A stretch of 64,000 nt of DNA, taken from NCBI GenBank assembly GCA_020631735.1, contig CM036221.1, positions 10,087,381 through 10,151,380 of the forward strand, read 5' to 3'. The notes under the pieces were generated by a model. The model worked only from the letters and a program-made list of their open reading frames with translations. It had not been told where the DNA came from and ran no database searches. Source of the DNA: Saccharum officinarum. Its lineage: Eukaryota > Streptophyta > Magnoliopsida > Poales > Poaceae. A program made the position numbers and the translations under genes. Below are positions 1 to 12,480 of the stretch, one piece after another (the first letter of the stretch is position 1; every line of letters starts with the position of its first letter).

Positions 1-339
1 ATTTTTTCCAACTGGCGTCGCACCGCTGCATGCTGACATGGATGCCACGTAGGATCTGATCCTGCATGGCACATTCACCATGCCACCATGCGTCCATCTG
101 ATTTGAGGCCACGCTCAGCCTACAATAGGACCACATGTCAGCCAATGTTGTCACCACGTGTCAGGTCACTAACGTGGGCCACCTAACTATGGTGAGAGTA
201 AGGGTAGCCCAGTATATGACTTTCAAAGACCAATCTGGACCTGGTTATCTATGGGCCAAGCTCACGTAACAACGAGCTGTACAATTACCCAATTTTCATG
301 CAATTTTGATTCAGATTACATAACCATTAGATAGAAATG

Positions 340-603
340 TACTCCCCCCGTTTCAAATTATAAGACATTCCAAGAATTTTGGAGAGTCAAAGCATCTTTA
401 AGTTTGACCAAAATTATAGAAAAAATTACAAAAATTTATAACATCAAATATATATACTATGAAAATATAATTAATAAAGAATCTAATGATACTTAATTGG
501 TGTCATAAATATTATTATCTTATCATATAAATTTGGTCAAACTTAAGATCCTTTGACTCTCCAAGATTCTTGAAATGTCTTAAAATTTGGGACAGAGGGA
601 GTA
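340..603. mobile_element. Stowaway-type MITE
   Basis: Terminal inverted repeats begin TACTCCCCCCGTTTC on the left and end GGGACAGAGGGAGTA on the right, with TA at both edges, as in Tc1/mariner-derived Stowaway elements of grasses. The interior is AT-rich and non-coding. The element lies in the 3' flank of the ankyrin pseudogene. Confidence 0.85.
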
Positions 604-1385
604 GTACGGAAGGAAACATTTGAAGGTCAAAGACATGAGCTCGAAATCATAAAGGATGGGCAACTTTTTCATGCTGACAAGTTTGCAAGTGACTGCTACC
701 TTCCTAAAGCTTTCAGAACACCGTCTGTGCTTCTTGAAATCATATATATAGGAACATTTACAGGTTGAGAACGTTTCAGCTTTCCAAATCATTCCAGAAG
801 TTGTTGTGCATCAAATGCATCTGCAAGCAAAGAATATGAGCATTTGCGTTCAACCTAGTGGTAACAATAAGCAAAATTATTTTTTTCCCACCAAATCTAC
901 AACAGAAATAAGGAACAAAATGCAATTGCAAAGGTTCAGCTACAAGGAAACAGAAATAAGAGGCCTACAAAGCCTTCCAGTTCATCTCATAGCCACAGAA
1001 AACTGAGTCGAAGGCATCGACCCTTAACCTGAAAACATCGTCACCAGGCCAGGTATGCCGGGTCATTTTTAACCATGCCTTGTAAAATTCTTAGGCTAAT
1101 AACTGCCTGAGATTCAGAATGCGCAGATCATCAATTAAAGTTTACCTCAATCTTGTATTCACTAAACCAGCAATCAGCATTGGTACAACATGAAAAACAA
1201 AATCTGTTACAAAGATCAAACTGAAACCTTTACGAGTGCCCGACAGCTCAAGAGCAAGGCGGCAGAGATAGAATCACAGCTTCTCTTATTGAACAGAATC
1301 TCTTGATGCACAGAACAACATTAGCTGAGAAAAGCAATGTCATACTCCGCTACCAGTTTCATAACATACGGGATTATCAAGAACC
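604..1385. other. Non-coding interval downstream of the ankyrin pseudogene
   Basis: I see no gene here. Short open frames on both strands lack any recognisable motif. The part nearest 1385 probably corresponds to the former 3' UTR of the reverse-strand ankyrin gene. Confidence 0.5.
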
Positions 1386-3908
1386 TCAAGTAGGGTGTAG
1401 GAAAATTGCATCATGACACCCAGGCCAGATACAGGACTCTTGTTTACCAGGCTGGACTCTTTTAACGGCAGATATCACTTCAGCGATAGATCTATAGACC
1501 ACAGAAGTAGGAAGACTAGCTAGAGCTAGTACTATAAGCATGTCCAGCCAGGGATCTTTGCTCGTCCGTAGTCTCATCGAAACCCGGAAACATGCTGGGA
1601 TTCCTAACACTGAGAACGGCAAAATAAACCAAATGAAGACCAGTTGTTCCACGACCAAGGGAAAATAAACGAGAAGGCATTCTCTCCAGCTCTTTTGAGG
1701 GTCCAATGCTAACCGTACGGCATTCGCAAATGTTGCAAACATAAACATAACTGCTCCGAAAACCATGACAGCAGAGAGTTCGAGGTAATAGCGACGACGT
1801 CTTATGGGTGCAGTTGCTAGACTGGCATGTACAAGCAGGCATGTTGCAATTGCAGAGAAATAAAATGACGCGCTATTTGCTTCAATGTAACTCAGGAAAT
1901 GAGACTACCCATCAAAAAGTTCCGTGCCCGCATTATTGCCTTTTTTAATGTAGTCGCCAGGTGGAGTGAAAGCAGCAGCGAAAGAACCAGCTGCAATAAG
2001 CCCAGAGAGACATAACATGCTCTGGGACATATCAGAGTATCTGCTAGATTCCTTATCGTCTTCCAAGCAATGATTATATCTCAGACTTCTAGCCAAGTTG
2101 GATGGAATCAAATAAGCTTTACAGAGTAATAAGGACAATTTCATGTAAAAGTTCATGAACTGCATAAAAAGGAAATAATATTACGAGACCAAGAAGAATA
2201 AGAGAAGTTGAAAGTGAATGATTTAAGGACATACCACTGAGAATGAATATTTATGGTTATTCCCATTCCAGGCAACATCTAGCGGTGTCAGTCCCTTATG
2301 GTTAATAATACCAAGATTCACCCTAATATCCATCATAAGAAGGAAGAAGCTAAAAAAATGCCCATGCTTTACAGCCAGATGTAGTGGCGTGTTTCCTTCA
2401 CTGTCGCCCGCATTCATTATACTCTTGAACTTAGGGTTCCAGCAGATGTACCACATTACCTTAGTCCTCCCCAATTCGGCGGCACAATGCAAAATATTTC
2501 TATGTTTCTTGTCAACCAACTCATCGCAGCTCGGACATATCTCCATGATCTCACGGATAATTTGTGAGTAACCAGCTATAGCAGCATAGTGCACAGGATA
2601 CAGACCATCATCATCTGGAATGTAAGCAAGCAAGCTGTTGACCAGTAAAACTTTGACCACTCCAGTCTCCCCAGCTGACGCTGCATAGTGCAGGGCAGTT
2701 CTTCCAGAGCTGTCAGCCTTTTGCACGAGTGTTGGCTCCCAGCGTTGCAGGGACTCGCACATTTCTTGAGCTAAAAAAAAAAAGATTACCACTACAATTT
2801 TTTTTAGATTACCACTACAATAAAAGAGAACTATTAACAATTGAGAACTGTATGGTAGAGCTCTCAAAGTTGAATACAGGAGCTCTGACAAACAGTATAT
2901 TATAGACAAATGATTCTATACTAATTCTCTCAAATAAGGCTGGGAGCTGAAAGAAAACGAACTTCTCCTGATTTACATTTACTTGCCACGCAAAATCACT
3001 TCTTATGTATAGTTTATTGTAGAGAACCACTTTGAGCCACATTTTCTAAGAGAATGACGACGCACAGAGTATCAGAAACAAGAAGAGGTCTACCAAACAT
3101 GCTGTTTTTACCAAACACTCCCAGGTCTACAAATGAATTTTCTATTTCTAAAAGAAAATACCACGCCAATCTCGTACTACCTCGATTTGTTTTTTTTTGT
3201 ATATGGCGTTAGCACAAAAAATCAGAGTATATATAATAAACACAAAACTAATATGGCATGTAGCTAATGAAATGTGTAGGAAAGAATTCATGTTACCATA
3301 CCGTTTGTAGCAAAAACTGCAGCATGCAGTGCAGTTCGCCCATCTGGCCCAGCGTAGCTTGCGGGCGATTTCACACTACCATCACGAGATTCACTTATCA
3401 AGATGTCAACCATGTCAGCCCGGTTCGACACAACCGCCATGTAGAGCGGGGAGACACCTTGCCCATCAACCGCCACGGCAAGCCTTGCGTCCCTCGACAC
3501 GAGCTTCCCCAAGACGGATGCATAGCCATTCCTAACAGCCTCATGGACTGCTGTTGCCCCACTGGAATTTCATGCCCTCAGTACATACTCAGTCTCTTTC
3601 TGGGTGGAAGCACACTCGATGAGGTGATTGACCACATCCACATGCCCAGCCCTTGCCGCGCAGATCAGAGGCGTGTCGAGCAGATTGTTCCTTGCCTTGA
3701 TGAGCGATATGTCCTGATCACAGATCATCTCGACGAGCTTCAGGTATCCATGGAGGGCTGCGATATGGAGTGCAGAGCTGCCCTCTGCAGTGACGCCTTC
3801 TAGGCATGCGCATGTTGTTGATGTGGATAGGATTTGTGCTACGAGGTCTGCATCGCCAGTAGAGACAGCTTTGAGCAATTGGGGGTTCATTGTGTGTGGC
3901 TTGTGCAT
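1386..3908 (-). pseudogene. Ankyrin-repeat/PGG-domain membrane protein, disrupted by two in-frame stops
   Basis: Exon 1 (about 3908-3302) encodes ankyrin repeats such as GSSALHIAALHGYLKLVEMI and DTPLICAARAGHVDVVNHLI. It ends at a GTATGG donor. Exon 2 (2770-2235) follows a poly-T/AG acceptor and continues with GRTALHYAASAG and GNTPLHLAVKHGH. A last exon, starting somewhere in 2110-2060, carries the PGG-type region (AAGSFAAAFTPPGDY) and several hydrophobic helices, ending at 1386. This is the layout of the ACD6-like plant ankyrin membrane family, linked to immune and salt responses. Two stops break the frame: TGA at 3572-3570, directly followed in frame by SGATAVHEAVRNGY, and TAG at 1907-1905, followed by SHFLSYIEANSASF. 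Codon context suggests CGA to TGA for the first. Neither is easily removed by splicing, since a 23-bp intron at the first would be too short. The start could be the Met at 3908 or the one at 3890. A null allele or sequence error remains possible. Confidence 0.8.
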
Positions 3909-4640
3909 CGATGCCACCCTGTTTGCGGACAGCCGAGTCAAGTACATGTACACAGCAAAGGATAGGTGCAGTGGTTTAAATTTTTAAATGTATAATACAT
4001 AGACGAGGGACCATCTTCCTTTTATGCAACTTCCTAGCAATTTCCTACTTTGGTAGTATACTAAGAACGAAGCATCTAACAACCACCCGCACCTGACTTA
4101 GATTGGTCGGGACACATTGACTTGGGATGCAGCACCGGCAGCCCGAGGCCTAAATCCACTACTGAGTGTGCTTGCTTTGCTTGCTCACTCTGCAATCAGC
4201 ATGACGTACAGAATATATTTATCTCCCTACAGGATATATAGGAAATTCAAGAAACACGTGCAAAGAAACTATTGTCCCATTGCGCAATGTCTATAGCTTG
4301 TGTCTATAGAGTTTGTTTTGATCCGACGGATCTAATTTATCAAAGGATGGTATGTGCACCTGGTCGGCCTAATCCTGGAAGGCTATAGTAGACCGCTACA
4401 CAGTCAATGGATCGGATTTGTGGCCATTTATCTAAGAGATGAAAATGCAAATAGCACGTCGCTCGCCGCTCTTTTCATCGGAGACTTATGTTGCCCCTTT
4501 CATTGAATAGCCCACAACCACAAGGGCAGGAAAAATTAAGGGTCAATGCGAGGTGTGTTGAACCAAAAAGAAAAATGCACAAAAACACAATACATGTCAA
4601 AGCCTTTACTGAAGCTAATTCGAACCGTCACACATACACA
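3909..4640. other. Upstream flank of the ankyrin pseudogene, no gene seen
   Basis: AT-rich sequence that would have held the promoter of the reverse-strand ankyrin gene. I see no convincing coding exon, RNA gene or transposon ends. Confidence 0.4.
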
Positions 4641-4711
4641 GATCTATCCATTTCTATCACCTAACGAAGGGGGTGAAGGAAGGATGGGCAAGAGGGCATG
4701 TACCTTGCGCT

Positions 4712-5067
4712 GGGGTCCTACGCGGTCAGGTCGACGAAGCAGGGCGCTGGTGTTCCTGTCCTTGTCGCTTCTCGTCGGCGCGGGAGGTCGCGGTAAGGGG
4801 ATAGCCGCGCCGCCGCCGCGACCCATCTCGCCAAAACGGGAACAAGGGAGCCAAGTTCAGCGTCGACGGAGCAACAAGGATGGGGTAGATACGGTGCGGG
4901 TCGTCGTCAGGCTCGCCGGCCGCAAGACAATCTGGCATGGGAGTCGCCGCCGCCGCCGCCCTCGCCATTGCCGTCTGACTCAGAATCCTAGCAATCCTAG
5001 CAATCATAGCAAGCAAGCCAAAAAAAAAAAGGACGAGAAGGATAAGTGGGCTGTGGGCTGTGGACAA
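4712..5067 (-). other. GC-rich block, possible leader exon of a reverse-strand transcript
   Basis: This GC-rich island reads on the reverse strand from a Met near 5067, or an inner Met followed by an alanine run, into a proline/arginine-rich peptide with no known domain. An AAG|GTACAT donor-like site lies at about 4712. It could be a 5' exon of the ankyrin locus 0.8 kb downstream or a remnant of another gene. The opposite strand is also open, as is common in GC-rich grass DNA, so coding is unproven. Confidence 0.2.
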
Positions 5068-6246
5068 TACAGCCGGGCGGCACGATGGCGTGAAATTGGG
5101 TGGAAATGGGCCATATAAATTTCATGGGTCTGGGCCGAACTTCCCTAGGTGCCCCGGGGAGTTAAATACAGCCCGAGCCCATAGCATTCCGTTTTGCTAT
5201 CCCCGCTCTTTCTCACGCCCACTCTCAAGAATCAATGATCTCTCTAACTTGGTTCAGAACGTGCTTCAACTAAAGAACGTACAACTGATGTAATTCCTCA
5301 GCAGTTGTATATTTTGTGGAACGGCAACGCCAAGAACATACCATACTAGTAGTTCTATGTACTGATCGAAATGGAGTTATCAAGTACACAAAAGTATATG
5401 AAAAGAAGCCAAATTCAGTTAAATTAAGTCCAACTGTTGGGAAGCTCTGTACATATTTGCAACCTAACTGCACCGAGTATGTACAGCTTTTATTTTAGGA
5501 GAAGAGGTGTAATAATCACGTACGTAACTGTTAGTGCAGGCAGAAGTGGTTATAGTATCACACACATAATCATACCAACCACAGCAGTGGACGGATTCGA
5601 TCATTATGCTTCGCGTTAATCCAAAGAATAATATACCCATATCATAATAATAACAAAGCCGGCCGGTGAACGACCAGACCAGGGGCGCGTGCATTCTAGT
5701 ACGTGACAATCTTATTCTTATCAGCCTCGCATGCTAATGAGTAATGAAATGAACAACATGGAGTTTGTTACAACAAATAAATCGGCACGCAATTAATTAA
5801 CAAATATAATTGAAGTTTGGTGTGCTGTCAACGCTGTCGAGCGAGCGAGTGCTGCTGATTAATTAAACACGCACACACGGCCATACATGCTTATTTTAAT
5901 TTTTCATCAGCGTTGCATTGCATTGCAAATGTTCTATTCCGTTCTGTCTGCACTGCACGCTCGTCGGCTTGTATGTACTGTACTGAAGAAGATCTTTTTG
6001 CAGGTCTGACGAAGAAGTCCCGCACCAAACTCTCCATCCAACAGTTTGGTCGTATCTGCAAACGTACTCCCTGTCACTGTCGCAGGGGAAAATAACGACG
6101 GCAACCGGGTGTTAAAAAGTCCTTGTTGGGAACTACTATTAGTGTTGACGATTATTAACCAGGCGAGACCATATTCTTGGTCCTTGTTACAGACCATTTC
6201 AGAACAATGACACAGTGACGACGGTGACCATGCTTGAAACTAATCA
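5068..6246. other. Gene-free interval
   Basis: Only short unsupported open frames occur. The sequence is AT-rich and mostly unique by eye. Confidence 0.4.
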
Positions 6247-6583
6247 GGCTGTGTTTAGTTCGCGAAAAGAAAATTTTTTTGTGTCGGATGTGTTGGAAGG
6301 ATGTCGGAGGGTTTTTCAGATACTAATAAAAAAAATAAATCACAGAACCCGTTAGAAAACTACGAGACGAATCTAATGATATTAATTAATCTATCAATAG
6401 CAAATGTTGGTTACTGTAGCACTTAAGGCTTTTTATGGACTACTTAGGTTTAAAAGATTCGTCTCGCGATTTTTCTGAGAACTGTGCAATTAGTTTTTTT
6501 TTCTACGTTTAGTATTTCATACATGTGTCCAAACATTCGATGTAATGCGTGGAGGAAAAAAAAATTATGAACTAAACCAGGCC
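6247..6583. mobile_element. MITE-like inverted-repeat element (GGCYKKGTTTAGTTC family)
   Basis: The left end GGCTGTGTTTAGTTCGCGAA matches the reverse complement of the right end, GAACTAAACCAGGCC. The interior has the paired tracts CGAGACGAATCTAATGATA and AAAAGATTCGTCTCGCGATT. A related copy lies at 42316-42660. I could not assign a superfamily because no clear target duplication is visible. Confidence 0.7.
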
Positions 6584-6650
6584 TCGTGATTGATCGAGCA
6601 GCAGTCTAGTATAATTGCTGCTGCATGCATATGGTCCATGGTCATCATCA

Positions 6651-6671
6651 TGAATAAATAAATAAATAAAT
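6651..6671. repeat. (AAAT)n microsatellite
   Basis: About five AAAT units in tandem. Confidence 0.9.
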
Positions 6672-6841
6672 TCTCATAAGTGGGGAAGGAGAGCAACAAC
6701 AGATGAGAGGGCCCCTTTATGTGCTACACTGTTCTCAGGCCATGCACATGCCACACATACATACATGCATGATAGCCACACATACTTAGGTATTCTTCCA
6801 AGGAGACCCATAAGTAATTAACAATTTAACATAGCAAAGGT

Positions 6842-6944
6842 CATGTTCGCTGGTCTTATAAGTCATACTTTTTAGTCAACAAACAGTGTTTTTCTTTCAT
6901 AACAAATCAGCGAACAGTCATGACTTTTCAGCCCAGCGAACAGG
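6842..6944. mobile_element. Short MITE-like element (TTCGCTG ends)
   Basis: About 100 bp bounded by GTTCGCTGGTCTTATAAG and CCCAGCGAACAGG, with the inner motif TTTTTCTTTCATAACAAATC. A related sequence lies at 15499-15618. Confidence 0.6.
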
Positions 6945-7036
6945 ATGAAAGTTGCCAAGTTGTCGGTAGCCATACCTCCGTCGCTTTCCATAATCTGTGC
7001 CCATGCATTGCTATATGCTGCTAGTACTAGCTATGG

Positions 7037-7752
7037 CCATTTGGATAGGCAGGCTAATGATGCGTTGAGTTAATTTAGCTAGCTCAAATTAGCCATATGT
7101 TGCTTGGATTCAAGAGCTAAGAGAGATAGGTGGAATCATGCTAAAAGTTAATTTCGCCCTTGGAATTGTTCTGCTCTAAACATGTGTTGTTTTGTCGCCA
7201 TTAGCAAGAGCGTTTTGATCGTCTTGTTGTGTTGGTTGCTACTTTTAACCCAAATTAGCTAGGGCCCTATTTGGATCCATGGAGCTAATAGTTAGTTTAT
7301 AATAATTACCTCTTTTGGATCTAAACAGGTCCAACTAGCTAATAGTGTAGCTATCTGTTATTAGCTAATACCAAACTAACAACTAAATATCTCACTACTA
7401 GCTAGTTGGACCAAACCAATTAGTAATAGCTAGCTAATATTAATTACTCCCTTCGTTCCCAAAAAATGCAATTCTAGAACAGTGTCACGTGTTAGTAATA
7501 TCAACTTTGACCAATTATAAATAAAAAAATATAAATATTTATAATATCAAATAACTATCATTAGATTGATTACGAAATGTATTTTGATAATAAATTAATT
7601 TGGAGTCAAAATGTGAATATTATTTAGTAGAAACTTGGTCAAACGTGAAACACTTTACGTGGCATGCAACCCATAGTTACATTCTTTCTGGGACAGAGGT
7701 AGTATCAGGTATTAGCTAGCTATAACTATAAGCAGCTAATGTATCCAAATGG
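7037..7752. mobile_element. AGCTAA-rich MITE-like element, nested
   Basis: An 11-bp perfect inverted terminal repeat (CCATTTGGATA and TATCCAAATGG) flanks a tract full of AGCTAATA motifs. A Stowaway MITE (7445-7704) sits inside it. The tract may hold more than one copy of the same family, since GGGCCCTATTTGGATCC at about 7264 looks like another terminus. Confidence 0.55.
7445..7704. mobile_element. Stowaway-type MITE nested in the AGCTAA-rich tract
   Basis: The left end TACTCCCTTCGTTCCC and right end CTGGGACAGAGGTAGTA are inverted copies with TA edges. The interior is AT-rich and non-coding. Confidence 0.8.
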
Positions 7753-8223
7753 TGAGGTACCAACTAACTAATTAGGGCTAGATAGGATCCTGTTTGGATC
7801 TCGAACTAATACTTAGCTACTAAAAATAGCTCTAGTAGATCCAAACACTACGGTGCTAATAGTCCAAAAAATACACTATTTAGCTAATAAAAAATTATTA
7901 ACTGCCTCTACTAGCTAAGGTCCTATTTAGATCCATTAGCTGCTAATAGCTAGCTAGCTAATAGTTCATTGCCAATAGCTATTAGCTAGTGTGGCCTAGC
8001 GATTGAAATAGTTGTTAGTTGAATATATATTCAGCTAACAAATAGCTAAATTATTACCTATAACTGTTTGGATTCAATGAGTTAGTTATTACTCTGCAGT
8101 AGCTAACTATTAGTTCTATGGATCCCAACAATGCCCAAGTATTACTACTAACTATTATCTGATGATCCAAAGGAAGCTCTGCTAATAGGTTAGCTGATAT
8201 AGCACCACTGGTACAGGCTATTA
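7753..8223. mobile_element. AGCTAA-rich repeat tract hosting the CACTA insertion
   Basis: Further copies of the AGCTAATA / GATCCATTAGCT repeat continue up to the CACTA element. The pattern resumes on its other side at 12566-12600 (TTAGCTGGCTAGATGC). The CACTA element therefore jumped into this repeat. Confidence 0.55.
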
Positions 8224-8309
8224 CACTAGTACACGGGCATACTATACAGGCGGTTGATAACCTATTTCTACTGGCGTTTTCCAGCACCGCCTGCGCTGCA
8301 GGCCAGTAG

Positions 8310-8500
8310 AAATGGGTCAATTCCACAGGCGGTTCCTTGTGAGCCGCCTGTAGAAAACATTTCCACAGGCGGCTCTCTTAGGGAACCGCCTGTGTAAATG
8401 TGTCATTTCCACAGGCGGCTCTCTTAGGGAACCGCTTGTGTAAATGTGACATTTACACAGGCGGCTCTCTTACACAAGCGATTCCCTAAGAGAGCCGCCT
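8310..8500. repeat. Left subterminal repeats of the CACTA element
   Basis: At least four copies, in both orientations, of a motif around ACAGGCGGCTCTCTTAGGG and CCGCCTGTGTAAATG. Such arrays are the usual transposase-binding region in CACTA elements. Adjacent copies can pair as hairpins. Confidence 0.8.
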
Positions 8501-8730
8501 ATGGAAACGTATTTTAAAATTGTATTATTATATATTTATTTATTTATATTGTTATTATTTAAATATATTGATATTGGTTGGTGTTCAAACATAGCAACAT
8601 GCAATTTAAATATTTCATTTCATACACACATTTATATACATCAAAGTTTGGTGCTCAAAGACATAAAGTTAATTACAAGAGTATATACATCATCACACAT
8701 TATATATACATCAAAGTTTGTTTCTGTCCT

Positions 8731-9468
8731 CTAATAACCCTCTCTAGTAAGTTTGAGCTTACTAATCTCTGTTAGCACCCGGAACTGTGGCATGGATAAT
8801 TGGCTTTCATCATCATGATATTTGCCTTCACGTGGAATGACATGCTTCATGAGAAACGAGCAGATGTCCTCAACTATGTTGTCTAAAGCACGTTCGTCCA
8901 TGCGCTCCGCCGTCCCTTGCTTATATACCTGCAAAGAAAGTTTATAAACATGGCATATTGTATGACTTGCAACTTTAATGTCGGAACTGTATACAGGACT
9001 ATTACTTATATTACCTTGGTAGGGTTCCTTTCATATCGTCTGTTCTCTCTCATGTTCTCGCACACGTAGTAGCCACAGAGGACAGATAAGGGTGGTTGCT
9101 TTATGCACTGTATAACAGGAGAGTGGTTATTTATAGTTGCAACCATGGTCCTATGTGTATGATTTGTATTCATAAGAGTAAGTTTTCATACGTACCGGCC
9201 AGTTATGTATAACCTCCAATGGCTGCTCTGGTCTGTTGGACTCACACTTTCCATTATTTATCTTATAGAACCTGTATGCCCTATGATCTCAAATAGAATC
9301 ACCATGTTATTCTCAAACTCTCACTATGCTTAAGTATGCATGCATAGCTCGACTTACAGCTCTAGCAGTTTGATGAATGGAGCATAGCTTTCTTTCGGGT
9401 AATCTACGGAGTCTAGTACCAACACCCTTCCCTCCTTGGGATAAATGATGAAGCATATCCAGTGGTTC
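8731..9468 (-). CDS. Ulp1-like (C48) cysteine protease domain carried by the CACTA element
   Basis: Four exons can be joined on the reverse strand: 9468-9358, 9271-9196, 9107-9015 and 8928-8731, each with GT-AG borders. The upstream part runs into the transposase remnant, joined by a donor at 9542/9541. Catalytic features of the Ulp1/SENP fold are visible: His in NHWICFIIY, Asp in VLVLDSVDY, and the Gln and Cys in [16 protein letters not shown]. The C-terminus ends [10 protein letters not shown]. Plant CACTA and MULE elements often carry such protease ORFs, whose role in transposition is unsettled. The domain appears complete and free of internal stops, unlike the transposase upstream. Exon borders are read by eye, and the original N-terminus may have been lost in the deletion that fused it to the transposase. 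Confidence 0.65.
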
Positions 9469-9541
9469 CTGCTCGAATCAAATTCATGATGCATTTGTGC
9501 ATTGGAATAGTTTAGATAGATAAATGCAAACTCACACTTAC

Positions 9542-11729
9542 CCAAAGTGGTATGGGGCCACCACTGCTTTCCTATCTTGAAACTTTTTTAGAGAATCTCC
9601 AATGTAGAAGACATATTTGGCTTCAAAATAAAGTTTCAACTTTCGGAGTTTCTCATCTCGTTCTGCACCTTCCAAACCCTGTAACTCTTTGTTGCCATCC
9701 CCGATTCGGAATGTGTGCCGATCTTTTTTATGCCTAATTGTACCATGTCCATGCGTGAATTTAGTCCTTCCTTTGTCTTGCCCTTCATGTCTAGCAAGGT
9801 GCCAATTAGACTTTAAAACACGTTCTTCTGAACGTGCATACCATCGATCGCGTGGCGTACGTCTAACTCTGGCCAATATTCCAAATACTCAAAAAAATAG
9901 ATTTCTTCTTGAATGTAGCCCCTGGAGCTGGTTTGACATTCTTTCTTGGTTTTCCGTCTTTTATCTTCTTCCTGAAAACAAATTTGAGTTTGCTGACTAT
10001 GCTGAAAACTTTTTTGCCTTTACTGTTACCCGATGGAGCAGTAGACTGTAGTTCACTATTATGGTCAAAGTACTTATCCATCTTTTTCTAAGAAGCGTCT
10101 GTGCCTCATGTACGCTATCTTCTTAGATGCAGTAAGGTACACGTAAGCGGTGTCATCTATGCATACCACGCAACCAAGCTTCCCCTTGAACTGCCCTGAT
10201 AATGTAAAGAGAGCAGGGTAGTCGTTGATCGTAACAAAGGTAATTGCTCTGAGCGTGAATGATTCTTTGCGGTACTCGTCCAACATTTGAACACCTGTTT
10301 CCCACAGTATCTTCATGTCCTGCATTAAGGGCTCTAAGAAAACATCCATATCAACTCCAGGCTGTGTAGGTCCAGAGATAAGGATGGTTAGCAAAAGGTA
10401 CTTTCACTTCTGCATCAACCATGGAGGAAGGTTGTAGATGGTGAGGATCACCGGCCATGCGCTGTGCTTGCTGCTCCTCTCAGCAAATGAATTCATTCTG
10501 TCAGTACTCAGTGCGAACCTAACATTCCTTGGTTCCCTTGCAAAGTCCTTGTGGTTTTCATTGAAATCTTTCCACTGCTGGCCATCGGCTGGGTGCCGAA
10601 GCTTCCCATCGTCTTTGTGCTCATCAGAAGCATGCCAGCTCATAAGTTGGGCATCCTCTGGGTTAGCGAACAAACACATCAATCGATCGACCACAGGAAG
10701 GTACCACATCACCAAAGTAGGAATCTTTTTCTGTGCATAATAGTCTACTTCTTCCTTTTCTTTGCCGATGGGTTTTGAACTACTCTTCTGGGTCTTTTGT
10801 TGGGTCTTCTTTTGTTTTTTCCCCTTAGACACGGAGGCAACACACTCTTCCTCTATGTAGTGTTTATTTGTCTTGTACCTACTTGCACCACACTTCGGAC
10901 AGTTGTCCAAGTCCTTATAATCATCACCTCGATATAGGATACAGTGATTTCTACAAGCATGGATCTTCTCAACACCCATCGTGAGTGGACTGATTAGCTT
11001 CTTTGCATAGTACATGTTAGCAGGCACTTTGTTCTCCTTAGGAAGCATGTCTGCGATAATGCTCAAGAACGCATCCAAGCCAGCATCACAAAGACCATAT
11101 CTAGCTTTGCACACCAACAACTTTAGCACAGACCATAGCGTCGTGAACTCTTTTGTGCAACCCTTGGACTCATCGTACAAAGGCTCTTCTGCTGCCTTCA
11201 TCAGGGTCTCCATGCCTTTCATGAAGAACACTGATGGATCTTTCGCATGACGACGCAACATTGCCTCTAGAAAATCTGCATCTTCCGCAGCCATATTAGT
11301 TTCGGCGCCATCTTCATTTCCTCCAGCGAAACCATGATCAGGAACATTTGGCACAACATGTTCAGCGGCTAGACCATCGGTGTCAGGTTGTTGTGTCTCG
11401 TGTATGAACTCAAACCCGTCAACAAGCATTTCTGGACCATCGGCATCGATATTCGTAGGAATTCCAGTTGCATAAGGCGCAGAGCTACCCTCTCCATGCT
11501 TTGTCCAAATCAAGTAATCCTTCATAAATCCTCGACGGACCAGATGAGTAAGGATTTATTGAATATCATCAGATACAACAAAATTTCTACAATCCATGCA
11601 TGGACAATGTATGTGCGTCTTTCTTGTTCTTGAAGCATGGTTCTTAGCAGCATCAATAAACCTCTGGACCTCAGTTATGTATGATGGATCTAGTCTTGAT
11701 AAATTATACATCCAGAATGACCTCTCCAT
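9542..11729 (-). pseudogene. Degenerate TNP2-type CACTA transposase
   Basis: The frame begins MERSFWMYNLSRL at 11729, the transposase-associated N-terminal domain with HCPCMDC. It is cut by TAA at 11558-11556 (context DDIQ-stop-ILTHLV). It continues through 11525-10407 with the zinc-binding HCILYRGDDYKDLDNCPKCG and the region EPRNVRFALSTDRMNSF. TGA at 10406-10404 (context WLMQ K-stop-KYLLLTI) is followed in frame by LISGPTQPGVDMDVFLEPL and TINDYPALFTLSGQFKGK. Near 10080 the frame shifts into DKYFDHNSELQ. Near 9890 it shifts again into WPELDVRHAIDGMHVQKNVF, a recognised TNP2 motif that runs into another stop. C-terminal TNP2 regions are missing. Both early stops look like C-to-T changes (CAA to TAA, CGA to TGA). 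It cannot make a working transposase. Confidence 0.8.
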
Positions 11730-12384
11730 CACTACCTGTAAAACACCATTCATGATCTAGGGTTTAGATAGGATTTATCTAGGGTTTATTATCTAGGGTT
11801 TATGGTTTAGCTTGGGATTAAAGGAAAAAACCTAACTTGCATGATTAAAAAAAATCTAAGTATATAGCATAATTATAGAAACACACAATTCATTAGAAAT
11901 GTATAGATGTGGAAAAAATAAATTGAGAAATAAGGAGAGATATTGAAGTAAAAAACCAAAGTACCACATAATTGAAAAATAAAAAAATCTACATTTCTCT
12001 CTCTACATAAATATACAAGAACACACCATTGATTCAATCTTGCATAAACTAGCTAAAAATTGAGAAGCAAACATGAAAAGAGAGAGAGGAGAGGCATTAT
12101 CCAACCATCTTGAGCAACCTCATCTAACCATCTTAAGAAATAAAGACAAGAAGCTAGCTATTCTTCTCCCACACTCATGGTGAAACCCTAGATCCAAAAA
12201 GTGGCTCTAATTGAGCATTAATGAGCAAATTGAGGCAATTGGGACATAAACTAACCTTTTTTTGGCAACCTCCTTCCAAGAAATCAATATCAAAACCTCC
12301 CCCTTGTATTTTGTAAAATCTGGACCCCCAAAATCGCCTCCAATGAAAGGTGGCTGCGAGATACAGTGCTGCATCTTCACCCAG

Positions 12385-12480
12385 AGAAATCACAGGCGGT
12401 TGGATAAGCCAACCGCCTGTGGTAATGAAACATTTACACATGTAATGCATCTTCACAGGCGGTTGGCAGCTCTGAGACCG
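12385..12480. repeat. Right subterminal repeats of the CACTA element
   Basis: Inverted copies of ACAGGCGGTTGG and CCAACCGCCTGT, matching the motif array at the other end. Likely transposase-binding sites. Confidence 0.7.

Noticed and set aside
3570..3592. A tiny intron removing the first stop of the ankyrin gene
   Set aside because: Possible GT and AG bounds would give an intron of about 23 bp, below the size plant splicing accepts, and the residues on both sides are continuous with the family pattern.
4546..5118. Forward frame of 190 codons
   Set aside because: Rich in Arg and Lys, with no domain and no promoter or splice evidence. The reverse strand of the same block is equally open.
8310..8500. 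CRISPR-like spaced repeats
   Set aside because: The repeats are inverted as well as direct, irregularly spaced and at the end of a CACTA element. This is a plant genome; they are subterminal transposase-binding repeats.
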